Source: VXRN01 sp963664365 (GTDB lineage Bacteria; Chloroflexota; Dehalococcoidia; Lucifugimonadales; UBA1123). Taken from it: a stretch of DNA of 64,000 nucleotides. A program made the position numbers and the translations under genes. The notes under the pieces are model-generated. The model was not told the origin of the DNA, ran no database searches, and worked only from the letters and a program-made list of their open reading frames with translations. The stretch lies in assembly GCA_963664365.1 (NCBI GenBank), contig OY761144.1:1364001-1428000 (forward strand). Reading direction: 5' to 3'. The first letter of the stretch is position 1, and each line of letters begins with the position of its first letter. Below are positions 34,901 through 43,433 of the stretch, one piece after another.

Positions 34901-35983
34901 TCAGCCGTCCGTTCGCAGCAGCGTTTCGCACAGGTGCGCCGCGTCCACCAAATCGGGAATCGTCACGTACTCCCGAACCGTGTGCATGCCGTGGTCAGCC
35001 ATTCCGACGACCACCGCGCTGATGTCGTTCAGCCTGAAGACGTTTCCGTCGGTGCCGCCTCCCGACGGCAGCATCGTCGGAGTCATGCCCAGAGACTCCA
35101 GCGCGGCCTTGACCTTCTTCACCGCCGGATCATCCTCATTGAGCGTGTACGCGGTGAACTCGGTGTGCAGGTGACAGTCGATTGCGGCCTCGGGGTACAT
35201 CTCCCTGACCTCGTCCAGCGCCTCGTCCACCTGCATCCTGATGCCGTCCAGCGTCTCGATGTTGCGGCTGCGGAACTCGCCGCGCACTTTGGCAATCTCC
35301 GGAACGGCGTTTCGCACCGAGCCGCCCTCGATCGTGCCAACGTTGAAGGTCGTCTCGTCATCGAGCCTGCCCTGCGGCATCCTCGTGATGATCTCCGACG
35401 CTATCCGTATGGCCGATATGCCCTTCTCCGGCTCGACCCCGGCGTGGGCCGCCCTGCCGGTAATCTCCATGTCGAACCCGATGTACTCCGGGCTGGACGA
35501 GGTAATGCGGCTCGGAGGTCCCTCGCCGTCGAACACCACCGCCTCCTTGCCCTTGATGCGGGAGAAGTCGAGGTTCTGAGCGCCGATCAGCCCGATCTCC
35601 TCCTCTCTGGTGAACGCGACCTCTATCGCGCGGTGCGGCGTGCCGTCTTCGAAGATCGACTCCAGCGCTTCGAGTATCGCCGCGACTCCGGCCTTGCAGT
35701 CGCCGCCGAGGATCGTCGCGCCGTCCGACTCTATGCGCTCTCCCACGACGGAAGGTTTGACGCCGCGCCCAGGCTCGACGGTGTCCATGTGCGCCGACAG
35801 GATGAGCGGGTCGTCGCCGCCGTCGGTGGCGATCACGTTGCCGTAGTCGTCGCGCGTCACGTCCAAGCCCATCGCCTCCAACCTGGCAAAGAGATGCTGG
35901 GCAATCTCCTCCTCCTCTCCGGATGGGCTGTCTATGCGCGCCAGTTCGCAGAACGTCTCGACTATCCTGTCCCGTCTTATCAT
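34901..35983 (-). CDS. M20 family metallopeptidase, PepT-like
   Basis: 360 aa from the ATG at 35983 (MIRRDRIVETFCELARIDSPSGEE); a longer frame to 36094 runs through its promoter. Zinc-ligand motifs are SAHMDTVEPG (near 75), GGDCKAG, TREEEIGLIGA (catalytic Glu pair) and the C-terminal GMADHGMHTVREYV. The layout matches tripeptidase T-like M20 enzymes that trim peptides in the cytoplasm. Confidence 0.9.
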   Translation of the reverse strand: MIRRDRIVETFCELARIDSPSGEEEEIAQHLFARLEAMGLDVTRDDYGNVIATDGGDDPLILSAHMDTVEPGRGVKPSVVGERIESDGATILGGDCKAGVAAILEALESIFEDGTPHRAIEVAFTREEEIGLIGAQNLDFSRIKGKEAVVFDGEGPPSRITSSSPEYIGFDMEITGRAAHAGVEPEKGISAIRIASEIITRMPQGRLDDETTFNVGTIEGGSVRNAVPEIAKVRGEFRSRNIETLDGIRMQVDEALDEVREMYPEAAIDCHLHTEFTAYTLNEDDPAVKKVKAALESLGMTPTMLPSGGGTDGNVFRLNDISAVVVGMADHGMHTVREYVTIPDLVDAAHLCETLLRTDG

Positions 35984-36012
35984 CGGCTGACTCCCGTGCA
36001 AGTTGCCGTCAA

Positions 36013-36040
36013 TTGTATTGTCCCTGCGTTCTCTGTCAAG
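36013..36040 (-). promoter_or_regulatory. promoter of the M20 peptidase operon
   Basis: Minus-strand TTGACA (plus 36035-36040) and TACAAT (plus 36013-36018) with a 16-base spacer; start expected near 36006, about 23 bases before the ATG. Confidence 0.7.
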
Positions 36041-36045
36041 CCGTG

Positions 36046-36062
36046 TCCGTGTTGAACTTGGG
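36046..36062. repeat. left copy of the 17-bp direct repeat flanking the defence island
   Basis: GTCCGTGTTGAACTTGG, identical to 43434-43450. Just beyond it both copies also share a (G)C-x-GACC continuation if one base is inserted. No integrase is encoded between them. Confidence 0.75.
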
Positions 36063-36210
36063 CAGACCCGGTTGGGCCAGATGCCGGTTAGCATCCCTTG
36101 TGGCTGCCTACTTTGAATATCATAACTTGGGCGCCCACAGGATTCCGTTTGCTTTAGGGTTTTGATGAGCTTGAGGACAAAGCTGTTGCGTCGATCATCA
36201 CCTCAGAGTA

Positions 36211-36230
36211 TGCGGAACTTAAGTTCCGCA
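36211..36230. promoter_or_regulatory. perfect 20-bp palindrome upstream of the island promoter
   Basis: TGCGGAACTT (36211-36220) is followed directly by its reverse complement AAGTTCCGCA (36221-36230). It ends four bases before the -35 box of the island promoter, the place for a dimeric activator or repressor site. Confidence 0.75.
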
Positions 36231-36234
36231 CAGC

Positions 36235-36263
36235 TTGACCGAACTGCAATCACCTCATATACT
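36235..36263 (+). promoter_or_regulatory. promoter of the six-gene island operon
   Basis: TTGACC (36235-36240) and TATACT (36258-36263) are separated by exactly 17 bases. The first base of the transcript should fall at about 36269-36271, on the ATG at 36270, so translation is probably leaderless. Confidence 0.7.
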
Positions 36264-36269
36264 ACTGCC

Positions 36270-37418
36270 ATGGACTACCCGCATCTTCGTCTTACCCGAT
36301 GGCCGTTCCCAACCGTGCCAGAACTTGAGTTCTGTGACTTCATCGCTGATCGTGAGCGACTACGTGAGGATATCGGACGACTTCTGTCCACATTCTCTCG
36401 ACAGGATGCGTCATCAATTCACCTCCTCTGGTCGTGGTTCGGAGCGGGCAAAACCCATACCCTCTACTACTTTGCTAACCAAGCCAACTCTGGAGAATCT
36501 CACCAGCGGCCGCTTCACGCTGTGTACAGCGAGTTTCCGAAGGCCGCGAAATCCTTTATTGACCTGTACCGCTCGTTTGCGGCTGGCCTTGACTTTGAAG
36601 ATGTCATTGATGCCTACCTTGAGATCTCGACTGATCCCACGGCAGAGAAATTCGAGCGAGAAATGACCATGGCGTCGCCTGATCTCATCACAGCGCTCCG
36701 CGTCCTCGCCATGGGAACGGCCACAGACCAAATGACGGCCATGCGCTGGCTGCGTGGAGACGCGCTTGTCGCATCTGAGTTTCGACGAGTGGGTATCGCA
36801 CAAAGAATCGGCACATCGGAAGAGGCGAGTCGCATCTTAGCGGCGATCATTCGACTGTTCTCGCTAGCCGCTAGATGTAGGAAGCGCAACGTATCTCGAA
36901 TTCTTTGGCTGGTGGATGAAGTTCAAAGAATAGATGGACTCCCTAACCGATTACTGCAAGAAATAAGTACGGGACTTCATTCAACGTTCAATGCGTCACC
37001 CACAGGATTAACTATCGTATTGTCGTTCTCTGGACGGCCCGAACAAGATTCTCTACCTAGATGGCTTACCGCCGAACTACGCGATCGCATCGCCCGTACG
37101 AACGTACTTGTGCTCCCTCCTATGCTCCCTGATGAAGGTCTTGTATTTGTAAAGGACATTCTCGAACACTTCCGAATACCAGAGTATCCTGTGGTCACGG
37201 ATCCCTTTTTCCCATTCACCGAGGACTCCTGTCGAGCAATACTCAATGTGGTAGGGCGTCATGAAGAACTGAAACCTCGCTCGATCATGCTTGCGTTTGG
37301 AGCAGTCCTTCAGGAATCTGAGCCACTGATTGAGCGACAAGAGTTCGAGACCATTTCCCTGCAATTCGCCGAGCGTGTGCTTGAAGATTACGTTCCCACA
37401 TCAGACGTCGAGGATTAG
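36270..37418 (+). CDS. P-loop ATPase, first gene of the candidate defence operon
   Basis: 382 aa. The ATG at 36270 (MDYPHLRLTRWPFPTVPE) is chosen because the promoter places transcription start on it; a TTG at 36162 is open too but lies upstream of the promoter. Walker A is GAGKTH near residue 58, Walker B LWLVDEVQ near 212. Later motifs are MRWLRGDALVASEFRRVG and DPFFPFTEDSCRAIL with LKPRSIMLAFGAVL. This pattern recalls the DUF2791-like (BrxD/BrxC) ATPases of BREX systems. It is paralogous to the third gene and of exactly the same length. Role in the system unknown: likely ATP-driven sensing or DNA loading. Confidence 0.75.
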   Translation: MDYPHLRLTRWPFPTVPELEFCDFIADRERLREDIGRLLSTFSRQDASSIHLLWSWFGAGKTHTLYYFANQANSGESHQRPLHAVYSEFPKAAKSFIDLYRSFAAGLDFEDVIDAYLEISTDPTAEKFEREMTMASPDLITALRVLAMGTATDQMTAMRWLRGDALVASEFRRVGIAQRIGTSEEASRILAAIIRLFSLAARCRKRNVSRILWLVDEVQRIDGLPNRLLQEISTGLHSTFNASPTGLTIVLSFSGRPEQDSLPRWLTAELRDRIARTNVLVLPPMLPDEGLVFVKDILEHFRIPEYPVVTDPFFPFTEDSCRAILNVVGRHEELKPRSIMLAFGAVLQESEPLIERQEFETISLQFAERVLEDYVPTSDVED

Positions 37419-37420
37419 AA

Positions 37421-38194
37421 GTGACTACACAGTACGTTCATCAGAAACTATCGGCACCAGGAACATACGAATTCCTGAGAACGTTAGACCAGAGCGATGC
37501 CACCGCGTCGCCAGAAGATCAAATCCTCGAAATGATGGCTGCCAGCGGTGTGGAGCAACCTCGGCATACTTTCAAGGACTTGGTAGCAGCCGGAGTACTT
37601 CAGATACTTGGCGTTGACTTCGGCCTTTCCACTTTCGGCATCCGTGTGTGCGTTCTTCTCGAAGCACTTAACGGTGGAGATATTCGTTTAGCGTATCAGC
37701 GTCTCAGCAACCTCGACAGTACACTTCATTCGTACCAACTGGTACGTGAAGGTATGACTGACACTTTCCTCGAAAATATTAGTTCTCGACCGGGATTCGT
37801 GAGACTATATCTTTGTTCGCCGTGGATCAGCCTTAGTGACCGCAATCGGACACTCTTGGTACATGCCCTCCATTCGGCAGAGTCACGTGGTGAACGTCCG
37901 GAACTATTGGTCCTCACTCGGCCAGGTGCCGATGGAAATGCTCCGCCCGGAATAGCACCCCTTCAGGAATTTGGCGCAACCGTCTTCTTGAACTCTAGAC
38001 TTCACACGAAGCTATATATTCGAGAACCAGGGAAGTGGGGTGGCTATTCGATGGCGATCGTGGGATCACAGAATCTCACCCGGTCGAACTACTTGGAATT
38101 AGGCATTAGAATCAACTCAGACTCTACAATGATAGATCGACTGATCGCATACTTTTGGACATTATCAAGCGAGAGCGTGGAATTGGGAGGCTAA
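37421..38194 (+). CDS. phospholipase D-fold protein, putative nuclease
   Basis: 257 aa; GTG start two bases after the previous stop. The C-terminal half has one HKD-type motif, HTKLYIRE near residue 195 followed by GSQNLT near 216. In the standard motif H-x-K-x4-D the last position is Asp; here it is Glu. PLD-fold nucleases with one motif work as dimers without metal, as in the restriction enzyme BfiI, and a PLD protein (DrmC) is also part of DISARM. The N-terminal 120 residues (DYLAA-like helices, no motif I know) may bind partners. This is the only nuclease-like protein in the operon, so it is the best candidate effector. Confidence 0.72.
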   Translation: MTTQYVHQKLSAPGTYEFLRTLDQSDATASPEDQILEMMAASGVEQPRHTFKDLVAAGVLQILGVDFGLSTFGIRVCVLLEALNGGDIRLAYQRLSNLDSTLHSYQLVREGMTDTFLENISSRPGFVRLYLCSPWISLSDRNRTLLVHALHSAESRGERPELLVLTRPGADGNAPPGIAPLQEFGATVFLNSRLHTKLYIREPGKWGGYSMAIVGSQNLTRSNYLELGIRINSDSTMIDRLIAYFWTLSSESVELGG

Positions 38195-38196
38195 CC

Positions 38197-39345
38197 ATGA
38201 CATCGAACCCTGCACAAGCCGTTGCAGACAAGTACGGATTACAGCGTGAAAACTTCATCCTTGATCCCTTGCGCGACTTCGAATGCTTCGCTCGTGTCGA
38301 CATAGATACGGGGATCATAGCACAGGACCTCGATACAGACCTGATCACAGGTTTGGCTCCCAAGCGACTATTCTTCGGCCCGTACGGAGGAGGTAAGACT
38401 CATACACTGATGCGTGCCATGCATGAACTCGAGAGACAGACGCCCATACTGAACTTTCGAGTGGAATGTCCAGACCTGTCGCGGCGCTCCCGATTTCATG
38501 ATCTATACCGTGAAGGAATCATGCGTGAGTTGGGGCAAGATTTTGTGGTCGGTCTCTTTGGAGATGCGGTACAGAGAGTGTTGGGCGCACGCCGCAACGA
38601 GATGCTGGGTAAACTAACCGGATTGCTGGAAGACGAAGAAATAGCAAAAGGAGCTATCCGTTTGGTCGATCCTAACTTTGATCCGCTTCGCCTCTGGCGG
38701 TGGATTTCCGGGGTCGCGCTATCACGGGCTGATTTGGATGATCTGAGCCAGACTCAAGACTTGACTCAAGCTGAAGCCGCCCGATTGGCCGACATCATTC
38801 GCTTGATCGGTCGCCTACTCCGCGAACAAGAAGAGAAACGTCTCGTCTTGATACTCGACGAGATGGAGCGGCTGCGCTCCATCGGCCCCGAGTCTATCAC
38901 TACGTTTGTATCCGGGTTTACGAGACTTGTGGACCCGAACCAAAAAGATGTTGCGATACTCATGGGAGCATCTGCCGCCCTCGAATCTGAGATGGTGGAA
39001 GTCTTTAGCACTGGCGGACCAGTCGTTTCTAGGCTTAGCACTGAAGCACTTATCGAGATACCAGCACTACAGGACCCAGACGTGGATCGTTTCATCAAAG
39101 GCATTATACTATACGTCCGAGACTCAGAGTCTGACATAGAAAGCCTCGTGAAAGCCGCAGAATTAACGACTGCTGAAGCGATTAGTCGTGACACATTTCC
39201 CTTTACTGAAGAGTCGATAGAGGCACTAAAGAGCCGTTTGACTAACGAGATGCTCCCACGCGAGATCACAATGCGGATGACGCGTGCATTGGGACGTGCA
39301 TTCAGGCAGAATCGGCTGGTCGTTACGCGGGAAGCAATCGTATGA
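38197..39345 (+). CDS. second P-loop ATPase of the candidate defence operon
   Basis: 382 aa from the ATG at 38197, six bases after GGGAGG; the TTG at 38155 lies inside the previous gene. Walker A is GGGKTHT near residue 69, Walker B LVLILDEMERL near 210, and FPFTEESIEALK with LPREITMRMTRAL matches the C-terminal pattern of the first gene, so the two are paralogs. GASAALESEMVEVF may include sensor residues. ATPases of this type occur in BREX-like clusters. It starts two bases after the PLD gene stop. Confidence 0.75.
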   Translation: MTSNPAQAVADKYGLQRENFILDPLRDFECFARVDIDTGIIAQDLDTDLITGLAPKRLFFGPYGGGKTHTLMRAMHELERQTPILNFRVECPDLSRRSRFHDLYREGIMRELGQDFVVGLFGDAVQRVLGARRNEMLGKLTGLLEDEEIAKGAIRLVDPNFDPLRLWRWISGVALSRADLDDLSQTQDLTQAEAARLADIIRLIGRLLREQEEKRLVLILDEMERLRSIGPESITTFVSGFTRLVDPNQKDVAILMGASAALESEMVEVFSTGGPVVSRLSTEALIEIPALQDPDVDRFIKGIILYVRDSESDIESLVKAAELTTAEAISRDTFPFTEESIEALKSRLTNEMLPREITMRMTRALGRAFRQNRLVVTREAIV

Positions 39346-39354
39346 GGGGGCAGA

Positions 39355-40833
39355 ATGCCTGGAGAGATTCCTCGAACACAATTCCGTCTTGAACACAGTC
39401 TGGCAGTGAAGCCAGAGCTAACAGTTGATTCTGGCCCAAGTCGTGACAGCATACTTATGGGACAAGTTGACTCAGACGACGGCGCAAATGCTGTTTTCAT
39501 TGGAAAGCAAGCAGAGCCACCATTCCGGGATGTTTGGATGGATGTTCACGGCGCACATGTCCTATATGTCATGGGTAAGCGCAGAAGTGGTAAGAGCTAT
39601 ACGCTCGGCGTACTCGCCGAAGGCCTCGCGTCAAACAGTTGGGTGCGGCAAGGGGAGGGTGCTCAAGGTGTGCTGATTATCGACACGATGAATGTCTTCC
39701 TGACGATGCCCTTTCTCACAGCCGACACTCTTCCAACTGCTAGCCCGGAAATACGTGAATTGTATAGATGGGAGATACCATCAGAGCGAATACCATTGAC
39801 TCTCTTTCGACCTCGCGGTATAACTTTGCCAGAGGGCGTTTGTAGCGAGCAAATCAGTCTCAAGCCCTCCGACCTTGGGGCTGAGGAATGGTGTGGATTG
39901 TTTGAAGTCGACCCATTTGCTGATCCCCTAGGACATCTAATTACAGAACTCCACGGCAAAGTCGCGCTTGATGGCTATAGAGATGGCGAACAAGGCATGG
40001 ACATAGCGGCGAATGCCGCCTTTGGAATGGCGGACCTACTGAATGCGTTGGCCAACGACCATGATCTTCAACGCTATCACCGGGATACTCGAGAGGCTCT
40101 CCTCCGGAGGCTTCACGCAGTGCGGCGACTACCTTTATTTTCGGAGGATGGCCTTGACGTCAGTCAACTGCTAAGGCCAGGGCACGTATCAGTACTTATG
40201 CTTCGAGACCTAGATCAACAAATCCGCTCAGCGCTGGTCGCACTGATCGTGAAACGAGTGATGCAACTCCGCGGACTCGCTGAGCAAGAGGAAAGAATGC
40301 GATTCGTTCATACCGCGCGAGCTGAGCGTCTCGCTGCTGACCAGCCGGAAGAATCGGCCCTAGAGCAAAGAAAGGCCGATGAAGCCGCGAACAAAGCGAG
40401 TAGTGGACTGCCGCGTTCGTGGCTCATTATTGACGAGGCCCATAATTACGTGCCAGCTATCGGCGTGACCCCCTCGCGTAAACCATTGAAGAAGTATGTG
40501 GATGAAGGTAGAAACCTCGGCCTATCAATTGTGGTAGCGACACAGAATCCGGCAGGATTGGACCCGTCGCTCCAACGAAACGCCGATATGCTGCTCGTGC
40601 ATTCCCTAAGTAGACACGACGATATCAACGCCGCCGAAGGTATGCTCAACGCTTCCCCACCTAGCGAAGTCACCGTTGATGCAAAGAATCGTTTTGTAGG
40701 TAGCCGAGCATTTGAAAGCGTCGTTCGCAATCTGCCAGTAGGCTATGCTTTAGCGGCGACTGACCGGTCAAATCGATTGTTCGCGCTCCGGATACGCCCT
40801 AGAGTTACAGTCAGTGGGGGAGTTGGCTACTAG
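39355..40833 (+). CDS. HerA/FtsK-like ATPase, putative DNA translocase
   Basis: 492 aa. An N-terminal small domain is followed by MGKRRSGKSYTLGVLAEGL (Walker A, near residue 76), LRPGHVSVLMLRDLDQQIRSALVALIVKRV, Walker B LIIDEAHNYVP near 360, and IVVATQNPAGLDPSLQRNADMLLVHSLSRHDDI, which carries the sensor Gln and a probable arginine finger. This is the HerA family: hexameric motors that pump double-stranded DNA, often paired with nucleases in phage defence. AGGGGG precedes the ATG; nine bases separate it from the upstream stop. Confidence 0.85.
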   Translation: MPGEIPRTQFRLEHSLAVKPELTVDSGPSRDSILMGQVDSDDGANAVFIGKQAEPPFRDVWMDVHGAHVLYVMGKRRSGKSYTLGVLAEGLASNSWVRQGEGAQGVLIIDTMNVFLTMPFLTADTLPTASPEIRELYRWEIPSERIPLTLFRPRGITLPEGVCSEQISLKPSDLGAEEWCGLFEVDPFADPLGHLITELHGKVALDGYRDGEQGMDIAANAAFGMADLLNALANDHDLQRYHRDTREALLRRLHAVRRLPLFSEDGLDVSQLLRPGHVSVLMLRDLDQQIRSALVALIVKRVMQLRGLAEQEERMRFVHTARAERLAADQPEESALEQRKADEAANKASSGLPRSWLIIDEAHNYVPAIGVTPSRKPLKKYVDEGRNLGLSIVVATQNPAGLDPSLQRNADMLLVHSLSRHDDINAAEGMLNASPPSEVTVDAKNRFVGSRAFESVVRNLPVGYALAATDRSNRLFALRIRPRVTVSGGVGY

Positions 40834-40835
40834 AC

Positions 40836-41960
40836 ATGGAACCTAGAATTTTATATCGAACACACTATCAAGTTGATGAGCCTGCTTTTGCTGAAGTGGT
40901 GGTTTCTAAATGCACCTCACCTATTGCTAGCACCTATGATGATAGTGTTGCGGAGCGTCTTGCTCGTGAAATACGGACACGTGGGAAAAACTTCAACATC
41001 GCGGCTGCTCGATATGCGATTGGTCTTGCTCATAGGCTTGCTGTTATCGGTGACAATAACGTGTGGACCGATAACGGTCACCTAGTAAATCTTCTCGCTA
41101 CAGTTGAGAACAGACAGTGGACTGATGAGCTCGTTCTAACGATTGATGAGATGCTCCTACATTTCCGACTCTTCCTTGAGGCAGATGGCGCTGCTTTCAT
41201 TTTCCTTGCAAAGCTTCTGCTTTTGGAAGGACAGCTACCAGCTAAGGGCTCAGATTGGAACGACCTCGCGACTGATATGTTTCTTGCTACATATGCGGAC
41301 TATCTCGCTGTTACAAATCCGACCGCTGACAGGATGGCGCTGCGTTCCAGAATCGACCGATTGAGGTCACAGAGATACAAAGGCAAATCAGGCGCTCACA
41401 AGTTATTCCTGCACCTGCAAACCCTCCACCGGCTTGGCCTCGTCGAGCGGGAATCTGCTTCAAATGGGCGACAGTATAGAGCGTCAGATGAGAGTAGGAA
41501 GCGCCTAGAGAGATTGGTAGCAGCTATACCGGATGTTCTTGCACTTGAACGACTCGTTCAAAGGCACCGGCATATTGAAGTCGCTGCCCAAGTGTACGAC
41601 TTACGCCGCCAGCATGAGATGCTGAGTCCAAATGAAGCACTCTGTAATCTTCTGCCATCGTATCTGAAAGTAGTTGGAACGGGAGTGGCAATATGTCCCC
41701 TCGCTCCAATCATCGAAGCGACACAAGTTTCACTGCTAACTGCAACATACCGTCTGCTAAAGTATGCAGATTTTATTGCTCTCCTGCGTGAGGCACAGTC
41801 ACTGCATTTGCGCGACATAAGGTTCCATCAGGACCGACGTGGGAACCCGGCGTTTCTAAAACTGTCGGACGACCTGATCCAACGACTCGCGGTTGGTGGA
41901 CAGAACTCTCATTCTCTTGCGATAACATCTTCCCGTCCTAACGTAGCAGATGGCATATGA
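40836..41960 (+). CDS. unknown protein of the candidate defence operon with a winged-helix-like segment
   Basis: 374 aa, no family recognised. It is largely alpha-helical by composition. Residues about 180-228 (SGAHKLFLHLQTLHRLGLVERESASNGRQYRASDESRKRLERLV) look like a winged helix: two helices, then a turn with a beta wing. It may bind DNA or link the methyltransferase to the other parts. Its stop overlaps the methyltransferase ATG as ATGA, so the two are translated together; starts two bases after the HerA gene. Confidence 0.6.
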   Translation: MEPRILYRTHYQVDEPAFAEVVVSKCTSPIASTYDDSVAERLAREIRTRGKNFNIAAARYAIGLAHRLAVIGDNNVWTDNGHLVNLLATVENRQWTDELVLTIDEMLLHFRLFLEADGAAFIFLAKLLLLEGQLPAKGSDWNDLATDMFLATYADYLAVTNPTADRMALRSRIDRLRSQRYKGKSGAHKLFLHLQTLHRLGLVERESASNGRQYRASDESRKRLERLVAAIPDVLALERLVQRHRHIEVAAQVYDLRRQHEMLSPNEALCNLLPSYLKVVGTGVAICPLAPIIEATQVSLLTATYRLLKYADFIALLREAQSLHLRDIRFHQDRRGNPAFLKLSDDLIQRLAVGGQNSHSLAITSSRPNVADGI

Positions 41961-43285
41961 ATTCAGTCAACTTAACTCAGTGCAAGAAGAGGCTGGAATT
42001 TGACGAGGGTTCTTTCGATCGCCTAACTCACTACCTATTTAGGTTTCCTGCTAAATTTCACCCTCCAATAGTCAAGACTCTGATTGAGAATTATTCGACC
42101 TATGGAGACCGTGTTTTAGATCCATTTTGTGGAAGCGGCTCGACATTAGTAGAGGCTATCATCGCCGGTAGGCATGCGGTTGGCAGCGATCTAGATCCAG
42201 TTGCGTCGTTTATAACCCGTGTAAAAACCCATCGATACAATATCAGTCGACTTTCGCAATCCTCTAGGACTCTTTTCAGCATGCTCGCCGACCTTCAACG
42301 ATCAGAGGAAGAGTATCTCAACTTACAATTTGAGGACATAACGCGTGATGAACTGGAAGAGGCTGTGCGTGCTGATGATCTTTGGGTGCCTGATATACCC
42401 AACATGTGTCACTGGTTCCGCAACTACGTTGTTGTAGATCTGGCCCGCATCCATCAAGCGATTCAGCGAATGTCTATGCCGGGTACTCATAGAGACTTTT
42501 TTTTGCTCTGCTTTGCATCGATTATTAGATCTTCATCTAATGCTGATCCGGTTCCGGTATCGGGTCTTGAAGTCACCGCTTATATGAAGCGAAAGAACAA
42601 GGAGGGCAGAGTCATTGACCCATTCGAACTATTTAAGCGTGCTGTAAAAAAATCGTTAGTAGGTGTGACCGAGTTCAGGCAGAGAATGGACGAATCGTCC
42701 AAAGTCACCATAGCTCAGGCTGATGCTCGCGACCTGAGAGTCAGATTCCGACACACGTTTGATGCTATCATCACATCACCACCATACCACAATGCAGTTG
42801 ACTATTATCGTCGCCATAAGCTAGAAATGTTCTGGCTTGGATTTACTAGGACTCAGGAAGAACGCCTGAAGTTAATGAGAGGCTATGTTGGCAGACCTAG
42901 TATTGCCCTGCAGGATACTTACTTAGATGAAGACTACCGGTTAGGAAAGCTGGCGAGCCATTGGGAATCGAAAATTCGAACAGCGTCCACTGCAAGGGCT
43001 AATGCGTTTAAACACTATACCGTGTCGATGAAACTGGTATTCAACCAATTCGCCAGAGTACTGAAGGACGATAAGCCAGTAGTAATGGTCGTCGGCAACA
43101 GTAAGTGGAATGGGGCAGAAATTCCGACGGCCGAATTATTTACCGAACTAGCTGAATCAGATTTCTGTTTCACCGATTATTTCTGGTACCCAGTCAAGAA
43201 CCGATATATGTCATACAGCCGTAGGAATGGGGCCAGCATAGATAAAGAATATGTCCTTATCATGCATAAGCTCAAGTCTCGATGA
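41957..43285 (+). CDS. DNA methyltransferase of the candidate defence operon
   Basis: 442 aa. AdoMet-binding motif DPFCGSGSTLVEA near residue 56 and catalytic TSPPY near 273, in the order motif I then IV. Around the catalytic motif the sequence TSPPYHNAVDYYRRHKLEMFW closely follows that of the first half of the double methyltransferase at 2585-5251 (TSPPYLNGTNYYRNTKIELWF), and FPAKFHPPIVKTLI before motif I also fits, so both belong to one family. It should modify adenine-N6 or cytosine-N4 and mark self DNA. Last gene of the operon. Confidence 0.87.
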   Translation: MNSVNLTQCKKRLEFDEGSFDRLTHYLFRFPAKFHPPIVKTLIENYSTYGDRVLDPFCGSGSTLVEAIIAGRHAVGSDLDPVASFITRVKTHRYNISRLSQSSRTLFSMLADLQRSEEEYLNLQFEDITRDELEEAVRADDLWVPDIPNMCHWFRNYVVVDLARIHQAIQRMSMPGTHRDFFLLCFASIIRSSSNADPVPVSGLEVTAYMKRKNKEGRVIDPFELFKRAVKKSLVGVTEFRQRMDESSKVTIAQADARDLRVRFRHTFDAIITSPPYHNAVDYYRRHKLEMFWLGFTRTQEERLKLMRGYVGRPSIALQDTYLDEDYRLGKLASHWESKIRTASTARANAFKHYTVSMKLVFNQFARVLKDDKPVVMVVGNSKWNGAEIPTAELFTELAESDFCFTDYFWYPVKNRYMSYSRRNGASIDKEYVLIMHKLKSR

Positions 43286-43433
43286 TTGGGGAGGTGCAAT
43301 TGCCCTGAGTAAGGGAGGAGACCCAAGATCGCGAACTGGCACTGGATACAACCTTTCTGCTTGTAGATGCCGACTCCGGCTGTTCTCAATCCTCTATCAA
43401 TTCCAATACCCTCGGCAACAGTCCTTTTAGGCG
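43286..43433. other. gap between the defence island and the right direct repeat
   Basis: No gene, tRNA or clear terminator seen. Base composition is intermediate between the island and the core region. Confidence 0.5.

Noticed and set aside
34394..36055. 553-aa open frame antisense to the hydrolase and M20 peptidase genes
   Set aside because: Both opposite genes are clear family members; the frame is an antisense shadow.
36162..36269. Longer start for the first island ATPase (TTG at 36162)
   Set aside because: The extension contains the palindrome and the promoter; family-like sequence begins only after the ATG at 36270.
36162..43285. Identification of the island as BREX or DISARM
   Set aside because: PglZ, BrxL and the large PglX of BREX, and DrmA/DrmB of DISARM, are all absent; single shared parts (ATPase type, PLD, methylase) do not make a match.
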